Assembly (NCBI GenBank): GCA_905372445.1
Contig: CAJPPF010000008.1
Span: forward strand, 1 to 36,551
From: an uncultured Prevotella sp.
GTDB lineage: Bacteria; Bacteroidota; Bacteroidia; Bacteroidales; Bacteroidaceae
Reading direction: 5' to 3'
DNA: 36,551 bases
The notes below the pieces were generated by a model. The model saw only the letters and a program-made list of their open reading frames with translations, did not search any database and was not told where the DNA came from. Positions 8,541 through 16,958 of this stretch are shown in pieces (the first letter of the stretch is position 1; each line of letters begins with the position of its first letter). Position numbers and translations under genes: made by a program.

Positions 8541-9878
8541 ATGGCTACTATAAAAGAAAAAATCGGCTATGCGCTTGGTGATGCTGCTGCCGGAGGTATT
8601 ACGTGGAAGGTGATGTCCATTGCCTTCCCATTCTTCTTCACTAACATATATGGACTTACACTGGCTGATACCGCTGCGCTGATGCTCGTGGCTCGACTGT
8701 TCGATGTGGTCACCGACCCGCTTATGGGGTCGCTCGCCGACCGTACACAGTCACGTTGGGGCACATATCGCCCATGGCTCATCTTCGGAGCAATACCTTT
8801 CGGACTGATATTCGCCATGCTTCTCTACACACCGGAGTTCGGTCCTGTGGGCAAACGTGTGTATGCTTATACCCTCTATCTGCTCATGATGGCAGTATAT
8901 ACGGCAGTGAATGTGCCTTATGGCTCACTGCTTGGTGTGATGACCGAAGACGATAACGAGAAGAACCAGTTCTCTTCATATCGTATGGTAGGAGCCTATG
9001 CAATGGGATTCGTCACCCTGCTTTCGTTCCCTTACCTGCAGAAGATGATTGGCGGTACTGATGCTCATCAGTATGCAATGCTCGGAATATTCTTCGGTGT
9101 GCTGGCGGCTTTGATGACATTTGCCTGTGGTATGCTCACAAAGGAACGTCTGAAGCCGGTACGCGCAGAGAAGTTCTCATTGAAACCTTTCGCCGACCTC
9201 TTCACAAACAAACCCTGGATATATCTGACACTCGTTGGTATATGCACCAACTTCTTCAACGGATTCCGTTATGCTGCGGCGGCATATATGTTCACATATT
9301 GTCTGCCGGGAGAGGTGACGGTGTCAGGTCTTATCATCAACTACACCGTGTTCATGACATTCGGTGAGGTGGTTTGTATGATTGCCGGCGGTATGTCTCC
9401 TAAGTTCACGCAGTGGGCTGGTTCAAAGAAAAAGGCTTTTATCTATGCCACGCTGATATGTCTTGTCACATCAGTATTGTTCTTTTTCATCCCTATGGAT
9501 GCCGCTTACATCTGGGTGATGATACTGTTTGTGGTTCTCACATCAATAGGTATCGGTATCTATTCTCCACTCCTATGGTCGATGTATGCCGATGTTGCAG
9601 ACTATGCCACGCAGAAGAACGGCACCTCGTCAACAGGTCTTATCTTCTCCTCGGGCACAATGTCGCAGAAGTTCGGCTCGGCTATATCCGGAGCACTCAT
9701 CACCCTGTTGCTCGGATGGGCAGGTCTTCATACGGTGGCAGGCTCAAGCGAGCCGGTCATAAGCGCAGGAAGTGAAGAGAGCGTGCGAACAATGGCATGG
9801 GCATTGTTCTCGCTTATTCCGGCAGCAGTCAGCATTATAATGCTTTTCCTCGTATATAAATATCCTATTAAGAAATAA
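8541..9878 (+). CDS. GPH-family (MelB-like) sugar:cation symporter
   Basis: Protein of 445 residues with about 12 hydrophobic segments and no signal peptide. The N-terminus shows the glycoside-pentoside-hexuronide pattern: KIGYALGDAAAG, then RLFDVVTDPLMGSLADRT and RWGTYRPWLIFGAIPFG. The DVVTDP region carries the conserved Asp residues used for cation coupling in MelB. Such carriers move di- or oligosaccharides across the inner membrane with Na+ or H+. Directly before the GH130 phosphorylase (10-bp gap), so the likely cargo is a short beta-mannoside such as Man-GlcNAc or a mannobiose (inference). Confidence 0.93.
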   Translation: MATIKEKIGYALGDAAAGGITWKVMSIAFPFFFTNIYGLTLADTAALMLVARLFDVVTDPLMGSLADRTQSRWGTYRPWLIFGAIPFGLIFAMLLYTPEFGPVGKRVYAYTLYLLMMAVYTAVNVPYGSLLGVMTEDDNEKNQFSSYRMVGAYAMGFVTLLSFPYLQKMIGGTDAHQYAMLGIFFGVLAALMTFACGMLTKERLKPVRAEKFSLKPFADLFTNKPWIYLTLVGICTNFFNGFRYAAAAYMFTYCLPGEVTVSGLIINYTVFMTFGEVVCMIAGGMSPKFTQWAGSKKKAFIYATLICLVTSVLFFFIPMDAAYIWVMILFVVLTSIGIGIYSPLLWSMYADVADYATQKNGTSSTGLIFSSGTMSQKFGSAISGALITLLLGWAGLHTVAGSSEPVISAGSEESVRTMAWALFSLIPAAVSIIMLFLVYKYPIKK

Positions 9879-9888
9879 TATTGACCTT

Positions 9889-10866
9889 ATGAAAGTAAAT
9901 AAAGAAACAATGCCTTGGGTAGAACGCCCAACGGGAAATGGTGAAGTTATGTGGCGTGATCCTAAGAATCCTATCATCGACCGCTACAGCATACCTACAT
10001 CAAACAGTATCTTCAACAGTGCTGTGGTGCCTTTCGGTGATGGCTTTGCAGGAGTGTTCCGCTGCGACAACCGCGCCGTGCAGATGAATATCTTTGCCGG
10101 ATTCTCAAAAGACGGCATCAATTGGGAGATAGAGCACGAGCCTATTGTCTTCGAAGCAGGTAACACCGATATGATAGAAAGCACCTACAAGTATGACCCA
10201 CGTGTGGTTTGGATAGAAGACCGTTACTGGATAACATGGTGTAACGGCTACAAGGGTCAGCCTACAATCGGTATCGGCTATACCTTCGATTTTAAGAAAT
10301 TCTATCAGTGCGAGAATGCTTTCCTGCCGTTCAACCGTAACGGTGTGCTCTTCCCGGAGAAGATCAACGGAATGTATGCCATGCTTAGCCGTCCTTCCGA
10401 CAGTGGTCACACTCCTTTCGGAGATATCTATGTAAGTTATTCGCCTGACATGAAGTTCTGGGGACAGCACCGCATGGTGATGCGCCCTACACCGTTTGAG
10501 ATCAGTGCATGGCAGTGTCTGAAGATCGGAGCAGGACCGATTCCGGTACGTATTGACGAGGGATGGCTGATGTTCTACCATGGAGTAATCCAGACCTGCA
10601 ATGGCTATCGTTACTCTATGGGTGCAGCTATTCTCGATAGCAACGACCCTTCAAAGGTGCTCTACCGCTCACAGCCTTATTTACTTGCACCGGCGGAAAT
10701 CTATGAACTCACAGGCGATGTACCCGGAGTAGTGTTCCCTTGTGCTGCAATGACCGACGGCGACCGCATTATGGTCTACTATGGTGCTGCCGACACTCAT
10801 GTATGTGCTGCTTACGGATATGTATCTGAGATTGTAGACTTCGTAAAGAAGAACTCTTGTATATAG
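9889..10866 (+). CDS. GH130 beta-mannoside phosphorylase, probably Man-beta-1,4-GlcNAc type
   Basis: Protein of 325 residues without a signal peptide, so cytoplasmic. It is a five-bladed propeller of the GH130 family: NPIIDRYSIPTSNSIFNSAVVPFGDGFAGVFRCD, TYKYDPRVVWIEDRYW with Asp103 as the candidate proton donor, a middle MFYHGV block, and C-terminal VVFPCAAMTDGDRIMVYYGAADT. The spacing resembles GH130_2 enzymes, which use phosphate to split beta-1,4-mannosyl-GlcNAc into mannose 1-phosphate and GlcNAc. Linkage to GH92 and a GPH carrier supports N-glycan core breakdown. Mannosyl-glucose or mannobiose phosphorylase is the alternative. Last gene of the operon; no clear terminator follows. Confidence 0.92.
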   Translation: MKVNKETMPWVERPTGNGEVMWRDPKNPIIDRYSIPTSNSIFNSAVVPFGDGFAGVFRCDNRAVQMNIFAGFSKDGINWEIEHEPIVFEAGNTDMIESTYKYDPRVVWIEDRYWITWCNGYKGQPTIGIGYTFDFKKFYQCENAFLPFNRNGVLFPEKINGMYAMLSRPSDSGHTPFGDIYVSYSPDMKFWGQHRMVMRPTPFEISAWQCLKIGAGPIPVRIDEGWLMFYHGVIQTCNGYRYSMGAAILDSNDPSKVLYRSQPYLLAPAEIYELTGDVPGVVFPCAAMTDGDRIMVYYGAADTHVCAAYGYVSEIVDFVKKNSCI

Positions 10867-10890
10867 ACTTTATTTTATAAACGAATAATT

Positions 10891-11029
10891 CCTTCCTCCT
10901 TACTTAACCATAATCGGTCAATAGACCGCGGTGCGTGAATGGCGGAACGTGATAAATCACGCCCATACGTAATCAGACAAAATCAGTTAGGAATCTAATG
11001 ACCGATTTGGGTTTAATAAGTGAGGAAGG
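10891..11029. repeat. Imperfect long inverted repeat (about 30-bp arms)
   Basis: Left arm 10891-10920 and right arm 10999-11029 are roughly complementary. The inner nine bases (TGACCGATT) and outer eight (GAGGAAGG) match perfectly, with gaps between. About 78 bp lie between the arms and include a small CGGTC/GACCG hairpin (10915-10928, overlapping the left arm) and a half copy of the dispersed palindrome. The whole could fold into one hairpin. It may be a MITE-like element or a transcript-end structure. Confidence 0.5.
10942..10964 (+). repeat. Half copy of the CGTGATAAATCACG palindromic repeat
   Basis: A 22-bp block, GCGGAACGTGATAAATCACG plus CC, identical to the right arm of the element at 20148-20255. 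There is no matching left arm or core nearby. Confidence 0.7.
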
Positions 11030-11054
11030 GCATAATAACCAAACATCAACCATT

Positions 11055-13559
11055 ATGGCAATAATTCTTCCGACACAAGGCGAGCCGCTAATTAAATCGT
11101 CATGCCGTGTTGCAATCATGAGCGGTGAACGAGAAATAACATATAGCGACTTGCTACGATACGCCAATCTGTATGCAAAGTATATCCCTACGGAAAAGGG
11201 TACTAAGACTATAATATTAGGTGAGAACCGTGAAGGCTGGTTCTTTGCTCTGTATGCAGTATGGTGCAACGAGGGTGTTGTTATTCCTGTGGATGCTGCC
11301 GCGACACCGGATGATGTGGCATATATTATTAATGATGCCGAACCGGAGTGTATCTGGACCACGTCAGCGAGGAAAGACCTTGTGGCAGAAGCTCTGAACC
11401 TTGTAGGTAAGGACATTCGTGTCAATATCATAGATGACTACGAGAATGCTGATGTGTCGGAAGAGAAAGAGGCAGATATAAGACTTCGTCTTGAAGACTT
11501 GGCACTCATCTGCTACACGTCGGGGACGACAGGCTCTCCAAAGGGCGTGATGCTGACCTACGAGAACATCATGGTGAACGTGCGTGCCGTTTCATCGGAA
11601 GTAGAGATTTACAATGCCGAGCGCCGCACACTCGTACTGTTGCCTCTGCATCACGTGTTGCCATTGGTTGGAACGGTTGTAATGCCTATGATTATCGGAG
11701 GTGGCGTAGCGATATGTCCGTCGCTGTCGGCTGCAGATATAATGACTACGTTGAAGCGTGGAGAGATAGGCTTAATGATTGGTGTGCCGCGTCTATGGCA
11801 GACACTTTACAGAGGTATAAAGGCAAAGATTGATGCCAGTCCGGTGACACGTGGACTGTTCAATATATGTAGAAAAGCCGATAACCGTACCCTCTCGCGT
11901 ACGATATTCAAATCCGTGCATAAGAAACTGGGCGGACACATCACCTATTTAATCAGTGGCGGTGCGGCTCTTGACAATGAGACCGCTATCGGACTGAAGA
12001 CACTCGGGCTCGATGTTCTTGAGGGTTACGGCATGACAGAGGCGGCGCCTATGATTGCATTCACACGTCCTGACGACATCGTGCCGGGCAGTGTGGGACT
12101 TCCTATACATGGATGTGAGGTGATTGTCATAAATGGCGAGCTCTGTGCTCGTGGAAAGAATGTGATGTCGGGCTATTATAAACGAGAGAAAGAAACTGCA
12201 GATATCATCGACAAGAACGGTTGGTTACATACCGGCGACCTTGGCAGGATTGACGAGAAAGGACGTATTTTCATCACGGGACGAATGAAAGAGATAATCG
12301 TTCTATCAAATGGAAAGAATGTTAATCCTACTGAGATAGAACATAAGATTGAGGAGTATGCCGATATTGTGAAGGAAGCGGCTGTCACAGAAGACGGAGA
12401 TTTGCTAAAGGTTATCATCGTGCCGCAGAGCGTGTGGGCTATGGATAAGACTATTGCAGAGATGGAGGAGTGCATAAAGCGTGACGTGCTCGCTCCATAT
12501 AATCTCACCGTAGCGCCGTATAAGAAATTGATGAGCCTGCTTGTGTATCAAGGAGATCTGCCTCGCACTCGCATGGAGAAGCTGCAGCGTTACAAACTGA
12601 AGGAACTGATCTGCGACGCTGCCACGGCAGACAATGATGTTGTGAAGAAGGACGATGACTCCAACAGCATGTTCCACGAGTACATTATACTTAAGGACTA
12701 TATCTCTGCCGAGAAGCACTGTGAGGTGCATCCTACGTCTAATCTTGAGACCGACCTTGCAATGGACTCTCTCGACAAGGTGACACTGCAGGGATTCATC
12801 GAACAGACCTTCGGCATAACTCTTGCTGCAGAGCAGATTGCAGCATTCGCCAATGTCGGTGAGATGGCTCAGTTCATTGCAGAATACAAGACCCGCATGG
12901 ATGTGGAGGACATTGACTGGCATAAGATAATCGCTCAGTCGTCATCACATCTGCGACTGCCGAAGATGTCTGTTGCAGGTCTGAGAATGCTCAGAATGTT
13001 CCGGAGCTTCGCAAAGAAGCGGTTTCTTCTTGAGACACGCGGCATGGAAAACATTCCTGCATCCGGTCCTTATATCCTCGCGCCTAATCACCAGAGTGTC
13101 CTCGATGGTCCGCTTATTGTCTCTGCTTTCAGTGATAAGATGCTCCGCGACATCTATTTCTATGCAAAGAAAGATCATGTTCAAGGTACATTCATGCGCT
13201 GGCTTGCACGCAACAATAATATTATTATCATGGACATGAGCACTCTGAAAGACTCTATCCAAATGTTGGGCGAGGTGCTCAAGCAGGGTAGGAACATCGC
13301 TATATTCCCGGAAGGAACACGAACGCGCAATGGGAAAATAGGCGAGTTTAAGAAAACCTTTGTCATTCTCAGCAAGGAACTCTCAGTTCCTATCGTTCCC
13401 GTGCGCATCGACGGAGCCTATCAGGCAATGCCTCGTGGGAAGTATCTGCCGAAGAAGCATAAGGTTATCGTCACCTATCTGCCTGCTGTTACTCCTCAAG
13501 AGAGCGACACTTACGAGTCGCTCGCAGAGAAAGTGAGAACAGCAGTAGTGAATGCATAG
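11055..13559 (+). CDS. Fused AMP-dependent acyl-activating enzyme, acyl carrier and PlsC acyltransferase
   Basis: Protein of 834 residues from ATG 11055. An ATG at 10998 would add 19 residues but lies in the arm of an inverted repeat, so the later start is preferred. Residues about 10-530 form an ANL-family adenylation domain: ATP loop TSGTTGSPKG (155-164), YGMTEAAP, and GWLHTGDLGRIDEKGRIFITGR. Residues about 540-620 look like an acyl carrier domain with LAMDSLDKV, Ser572 being the phosphopantetheine site. Residues about 650-834 are a PlsC/LPLAT domain with NHQSVLD (His679, Asp684) and FPEGTRTR (from 751). Together they suggest activation of free fatty acids, loading on the built-in carrier, and transfer to a lysophospholipid, similar to Aas. 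The cytoplasmic membrane face is the likely site. Confidence 0.92.
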   Translation: MAIILPTQGEPLIKSSCRVAIMSGEREITYSDLLRYANLYAKYIPTEKGTKTIILGENREGWFFALYAVWCNEGVVIPVDAAATPDDVAYIINDAEPECIWTTSARKDLVAEALNLVGKDIRVNIIDDYENADVSEEKEADIRLRLEDLALICYTSGTTGSPKGVMLTYENIMVNVRAVSSEVEIYNAERRTLVLLPLHHVLPLVGTVVMPMIIGGGVAICPSLSAADIMTTLKRGEIGLMIGVPRLWQTLYRGIKAKIDASPVTRGLFNICRKADNRTLSRTIFKSVHKKLGGHITYLISGGAALDNETAIGLKTLGLDVLEGYGMTEAAPMIAFTRPDDIVPGSVGLPIHGCEVIVINGELCARGKNVMSGYYKREKETADIIDKNGWLHTGDLGRIDEKGRIFITGRMKEIIVLSNGKNVNPTEIEHKIEEYADIVKEAAVTEDGDLLKVIIVPQSVWAMDKTIAEMEECIKRDVLAPYNLTVAPYKKLMSLLVYQGDLPRTRMEKLQRYKLKELICDAATADNDVVKKDDDSNSMFHEYIILKDYISAEKHCEVHPTSNLETDLAMDSLDKVTLQGFIEQTFGITLAAEQIAAFANVGEMAQFIAEYKTRMDVEDIDWHKIIAQSSSHLRLPKMSVAGLRMLRMFRSFAKKRFLLETRGMENIPASGPYILAPNHQSVLDGPLIVSAFSDKMLRDIYFYAKKDHVQGTFMRWLARNNNIIIMDMSTLKDSIQMLGEVLKQGRNIAIFPEGTRTRNGKIGEFKKTFVILSKELSVPIVPVRIDGAYQAMPRGKYLPKKHKVIVTYLPAVTPQESDTYESLAEKVRTAVVNA

Positions 13560-13562
13560 ACC

Positions 13563-14180
13563 ATGATAGAAAAAGACGAACGGGGTAATGCCTTCACCCA
13601 TCTTGTTGGTGTCGTCTTCGCGCTGACATCAATATGGATGATATCGCCTGCCGTCCATCGTGGATGGGAATGGGCTATGGGGGTATTATTCTTCATCGTG
13701 GGCATGTTTCTCATGTTCCTTTCCAGCACCCTGTATCACTGGGCACCGCGTGGGAAGTTGAAAAATGCTCTGCGTGTGTGCGACCATATCAGCATTTATG
13801 TGATGATAGCCTGCTCGTACACACCTATATGTATAGCGCTTGTCGGAGGATGGCTCGGCTGGCTGTCGTTTGCATTTCTTTGGTCGGTAGTCATCTTCGG
13901 TGCCGTCTATAAGATTGTAGCCTTAGGAAAGAATCCTAAGCTATCGCTTACGCTGTATCTTGTAATGGGGTGGAGTGTCGTCTTTATAGCCAAGCCAGTC
14001 TTTGAGCGGCTCACTCCTTTAGCCGCATTACTATTATTTGCCGAAGGACTGTTCTACACTATCGGAACATATTTCTTTGCCCATGACGACCGCAAGAATT
14101 ATCATGCAGTGTGGCACATCTTTGTGTTTTTTGGAGCATTAGCGCATTGGAGCGTTATCCTTGTGCTACTGCTCGATTAG
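13563..14180 (+). CDS. Hemolysin III / TrhA (PAQR-type) membrane protein
   Basis: Protein of 205 residues with seven predicted transmembrane segments. Family motifs are NAFTHLVGVVFAL at the start, FLSSTLYHW, CDHISIYVMIACSYTP, and the C-terminal YHAVWHIFVFFGALAHW. These Ser/His/Asp residues are the putative metal-binding set of the PAQR/CREST superfamily. The 'hemolysin' name is historical; bacterial TrhA proteins are linked to membrane lipid homeostasis. It starts three bases after the acyl-activating enzyme, which is consistent with a shared role in membrane lipids (inference). Convergent with luxS, with no strong terminator hairpin between them. Confidence 0.93.
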   Translation: MIEKDERGNAFTHLVGVVFALTSIWMISPAVHRGWEWAMGVLFFIVGMFLMFLSSTLYHWAPRGKLKNALRVCDHISIYVMIACSYTPICIALVGGWLGWLSFAFLWSVVIFGAVYKIVALGKNPKLSLTLYLVMGWSVVFIAKPVFERLTPLAALLLFAEGLFYTIGTYFFAHDDRKNYHAVWHIFVFFGALAHWSVILVLLLD

Positions 14181-14238
14181 AGAAACATACAACGCGGTCT
14201 GATGATCTATCTGTATTTATTATACGAATATACCTCCA

Positions 14239-14715
14239 TTACTCCGGGTAATTGAGGTTTTCGGGCTTTATATTTTCCAATACAGTAAGGAAACGCTGTG
14301 CCTCGTATCGTGCCATAGGTAGGTTCATCAACAGATGATTGCCACAGTCGCGTGCCGAAGCCCCGGGTATGTCGCCCTCAAATGATGCTATGAATCGGAA
14401 CGTGCGTATCATCAGGTCAACAATGTCCTTCGACTCCAAGTCGCCTTTCAACAGCAGGTAGTTGCCTGTCTGGCATCCCATGGGTCCCCAGTAGATGACT
14501 CTATCCTTCCATTCCTCGTCATTACGTAGGAAAGTAGCGGCGAGATGTTCTATTGTATGCAGTTCCGGTGCGCCTGCCACAGGCTCACGGTTTGGTTCTT
14601 TCATGCGTATGTCGAACGTTGTGACGGTATCGCCGCCAACCTCATCCTTGCGCGATACATATATGCCGCGAAGCAGACGCTCGTGGTCGATAGTGAATGA
14701 TGGAATCTTTTTCAT
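14239..14715 (-). CDS. luxS: S-ribosylhomocysteine lyase LuxS
   Basis: Protein of 158 residues, normal for LuxS. The metal site is HTIEH (His53, His57) with Cys124 in ARDCGNH; Glu56 and Cys81 (GPMGCQTG) are the catalytic positions. It splits S-ribosylhomocysteine to homocysteine and DPD, the precursor of AI-2. The start codon overlaps the stop of the upstream nucleosidase gene by four bases (ATGA type), so the two consecutive steps are translationally coupled. Cytoplasmic. Confidence 0.98.
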   Translation of the reverse strand: MKKIPSFTIDHERLLRGIYVSRKDEVGGDTVTTFDIRMKEPNREPVAGAPELHTIEHLAATFLRNDEEWKDRVIYWGPMGCQTGNYLLLKGDLESKDIVDLMIRTFRFIASFEGDIPGASARDCGNHLLMNLPMARYEAQRFLTVLENIKPENLNYPE

Positions 14716-15389
14716 ATTGATGTAAGCATTGTCTTTAATGTATTGAAACTTCCTTCTGCTATTCTGTCCCAGAAGTCAAAGTACTGTTCGCCCCGTTCAG
14801 AGGCAAGAGGTATATCGCTGATTATACGGAATGATATGAACGGCACACCGTAAATGAAGCATGTCTGTGCTATTGCACCGCTCTCCATATCAATGGCGAG
14901 TGCCTCAGGAAAGTGGTCGAGTATCTCGCCCGCCTTGCCTTTAGTGTCAACGAACCAGTCGCCCGAAGCTATTGTGCCAAGGTGGACATTCTCTATCTTT
15001 GACGCAATCTCCAGCATCTTTCTGTCGGCAGCAAAACGCTCCGGCATACCTTGTATCTGTCCGTAGGCATTATCGCTGAAGCAATACACATCGTGATATA
15101 CCACATCTGTGCTTGCCACCACATGAAAGCGGGGCACGAGTGTAGTTGCACCGCCAGCCACACCGCTCGATATAATGCTGTCGGGATGATAGGCATTGAT
15201 CATTTCCACTGCGCCGATGGCAGCGTTCACCTTGCCGATGCCGCACTGTTGTATGACGAGTTCTTTGTCATCCGACATCCGTCCGCGATAGAACGTCTTG
15301 CCTCCCGACTTCTCCTCTATGGTGTCGGAGAGCAGCGCGAGCAACTGCCGGAGTTCCTTATCCATAGCTACGATAATTCCTATTCTCAT
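14712..15389 (-). CDS. mtnN: 5'-methylthioadenosine/S-adenosylhomocysteine nucleosidase
   Basis: Protein of 225 residues (also called Pfs). MRIGIIVAMDKEL contains Glu12 at the position of the catalytic-site Glu of E. coli MTAN. SSGVAGG is the ribose/phosphorylase-fold loop, IDMESGAIAQTC the substrate-binding Met-Glu region, and FRIISDIP holds the general-acid Asp. It removes adenine from SAH and MTA, feeding S-ribosylhomocysteine to LuxS, whose gene follows with a four-base overlap. A consensus -7 box lies about 20 bp upstream. Confidence 0.96.
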   Translation of the reverse strand: MRIGIIVAMDKELRQLLALLSDTIEEKSGGKTFYRGRMSDDKELVIQQCGIGKVNAAIGAVEMINAYHPDSIISSGVAGGATTLVPRFHVVASTDVVYHDVYCFSDNAYGQIQGMPERFAADRKMLEIASKIENVHLGTIASGDWFVDTKGKAGEILDHFPEALAIDMESGAIAQTCFIYGVPFISFRIISDIPLASERGEQYFDFWDRIAEGSFNTLKTMLTSI

Positions 15390-15409
15390 GTTATATTCTT
15401 GATTTTTTG

Positions 15410-15441
15410 CAAAGGTACGAAAAAAGCGATGAACAGAGCAA
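15410..15441 (-). promoter_or_regulatory. Promoter of mtnN-luxS
   Basis: TACCTTTG (-7) at 15410-15417 on the minus strand, with TTG at 15439-15441 about 21 nt upstream. Transcription would start only about 15 nt before the mtnN ATG. Confidence 0.6.
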
Positions 15442-15555
15442 TAGTCTGCAAGGATTTATTCGTATAAAGTTAAAATCATGCAATAAGCAATTTGGTATAA
15501 TCGTCAGACGAGGCATTAACAGCTTCAGAATGCGAAAAATAAAAAAGGAAAATCC

Positions 15556-15586
15556 TTTGTAGTATCTTCAAATTCTATTATCTTTG
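15556..15586 (+). promoter_or_regulatory. Promoter of the Gate-domain gene
   Basis: TTTG (15556-15559), 19-nt spacer, TATCTTTG (15579-15586): an exact match to the Bacteroidota consensus. Start predicted near 15592. Confidence 0.78.
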
Positions 15587-15623
15587 CACACAATAATTAT
15601 TTAACCTTTATCAATTACTATAA

Positions 15624-16826
15624 ATGAGACTTTCAAGGGAAAATTTCTCCAGTAGGATGGCGAGCGGAGTGACATGCCTGTTTATCGTTTTTCTGCTGTT
15701 CGGCTACATGGCAGTGGTGATGGGAATTGCCAATATGCTTAATACTATGATGCATACAGCCCACGACCTGTTGTTGAACACGTGTTTGTATCTCATGGCG
15801 ATATGTGTTTTGATGGGTGCCTTGGGCAAGGTGTTTGTCGAGTTTGGTGTCGTCGACCTGATTCAGATATTGCTCCGTCCTGTCATGCGTCCCATATTCA
15901 ATCTGCCTGGCGTGGCGTCGCTTGGTGCGGTGCTGACATTCCTCAGCGACAATCCTGCGATAATATCGCTGTCGAAGGACAGGAAATTCGCACGCTATTT
16001 TAAGAAGTATCAGCTCGTGTCGCTGACCAATTTCGGTACAGCCTTTGGCATGGGTGTCATCGTAATAGTGTTTATGATAGGACATGGCTACTTCATTGCG
16101 CCATTCATTGGACTCGTTGGAGCGGTGGTGGGATGTGTCATTTCCACCCGTATGATGCAGCACTTCACGTGTAAGGACTTCCCACAGTATCGTGAAGAAG
16201 ATGCTGTGAGCGACGATGTCACGATGACGAACGATGGTAACGGTGTGTGTCAGGCTGACAACGGCATAACTGATGACGGCTTATTCATCCGCATACTCAA
16301 TGCTCTTCTCGACGGAGGACGTGGCGGTGTAGAGATAGGGCTGGCTATCATACCCGGCGTTCTCATCATCTCCACGCTTGTGATGATGTTCACCTTTGGT
16401 GGAGCGACAGAGGTTGTTGACGGTAAGACCGTAGAGGTTTTCACCGGTGCAGCATATCAGGGCACACGACTCCTGCCGGTGATAGCCGAGAAATTCGACT
16501 TCCTTTTCTACTGGTTGTTCGGTTTCTCTGCCCCTGAAATGGTGGCGTTCCCTATCACCGCCCTCGGAGCTGTAGGTGCCGCCTTAGGTTTGATACCTCA
16601 GTTTGCGACGAAGGGTATCATTGACGGCAATGCCATCGCAGTATTCACAGCTATGGGTATGTGCTGGAGCGGATACCTTTCCACACATACAGCCATGCTC
16701 GACTCGTTGGGTTATCGCAATCTGCTCTCACGCGCAGTGCTGTCACACCTCTTTGGTGGCATCGGCGCCGGCATATCAGCACACTGGATATTTGTCGGGA
16801 TGACATACATCGCATCGCTTATGTAA
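15624..16826 (+). CDS. Nucleoside-recognition (Gate) domain membrane protein, putative transporter
   Basis: Protein of 400 residues with about 9-10 hydrophobic segments. Two related blocks are seen: LGAVLTFLSDNPAIISLSKDRKFARYF in the first half, and APEMVAFPITALGAVGAALGLIPQF then AMGMCWSGYLSTHTAML in the second. This is the layout of the 'CD0519/CD1768-like' Gate-domain proteins. A charged loop at about residues 185-220 joins the halves. Related Gate proteins include nucleoside transporters and spore-maturation proteins, but the substrate of this branch is unknown. It has its own consensus promoter and precedes rsmA by more than 100 bp. Confidence 0.8.
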   Translation: MRLSRENFSSRMASGVTCLFIVFLLFGYMAVVMGIANMLNTMMHTAHDLLLNTCLYLMAICVLMGALGKVFVEFGVVDLIQILLRPVMRPIFNLPGVASLGAVLTFLSDNPAIISLSKDRKFARYFKKYQLVSLTNFGTAFGMGVIVIVFMIGHGYFIAPFIGLVGAVVGCVISTRMMQHFTCKDFPQYREEDAVSDDVTMTNDGNGVCQADNGITDDGLFIRILNALLDGGRGGVEIGLAIIPGVLIISTLVMMFTFGGATEVVDGKTVEVFTGAAYQGTRLLPVIAEKFDFLFYWLFGFSAPEMVAFPITALGAVGAALGLIPQFATKGIIDGNAIAVFTAMGMCWSGYLSTHTAMLDSLGYRNLLSRAVLSHLFGGIGAGISAHWIFVGMTYIASLM

Positions 16827-16958
16827 GCATGACAGATAAAATATAAAAGAACGAATCACAACCCTTAACATATTTACAATTTGGGCTATAAAGATAAAAT
16901 AACACAGACCACACACCGCAACACCCGCACACAGAAGGGTAGGGCTGTTGACGGAAAG

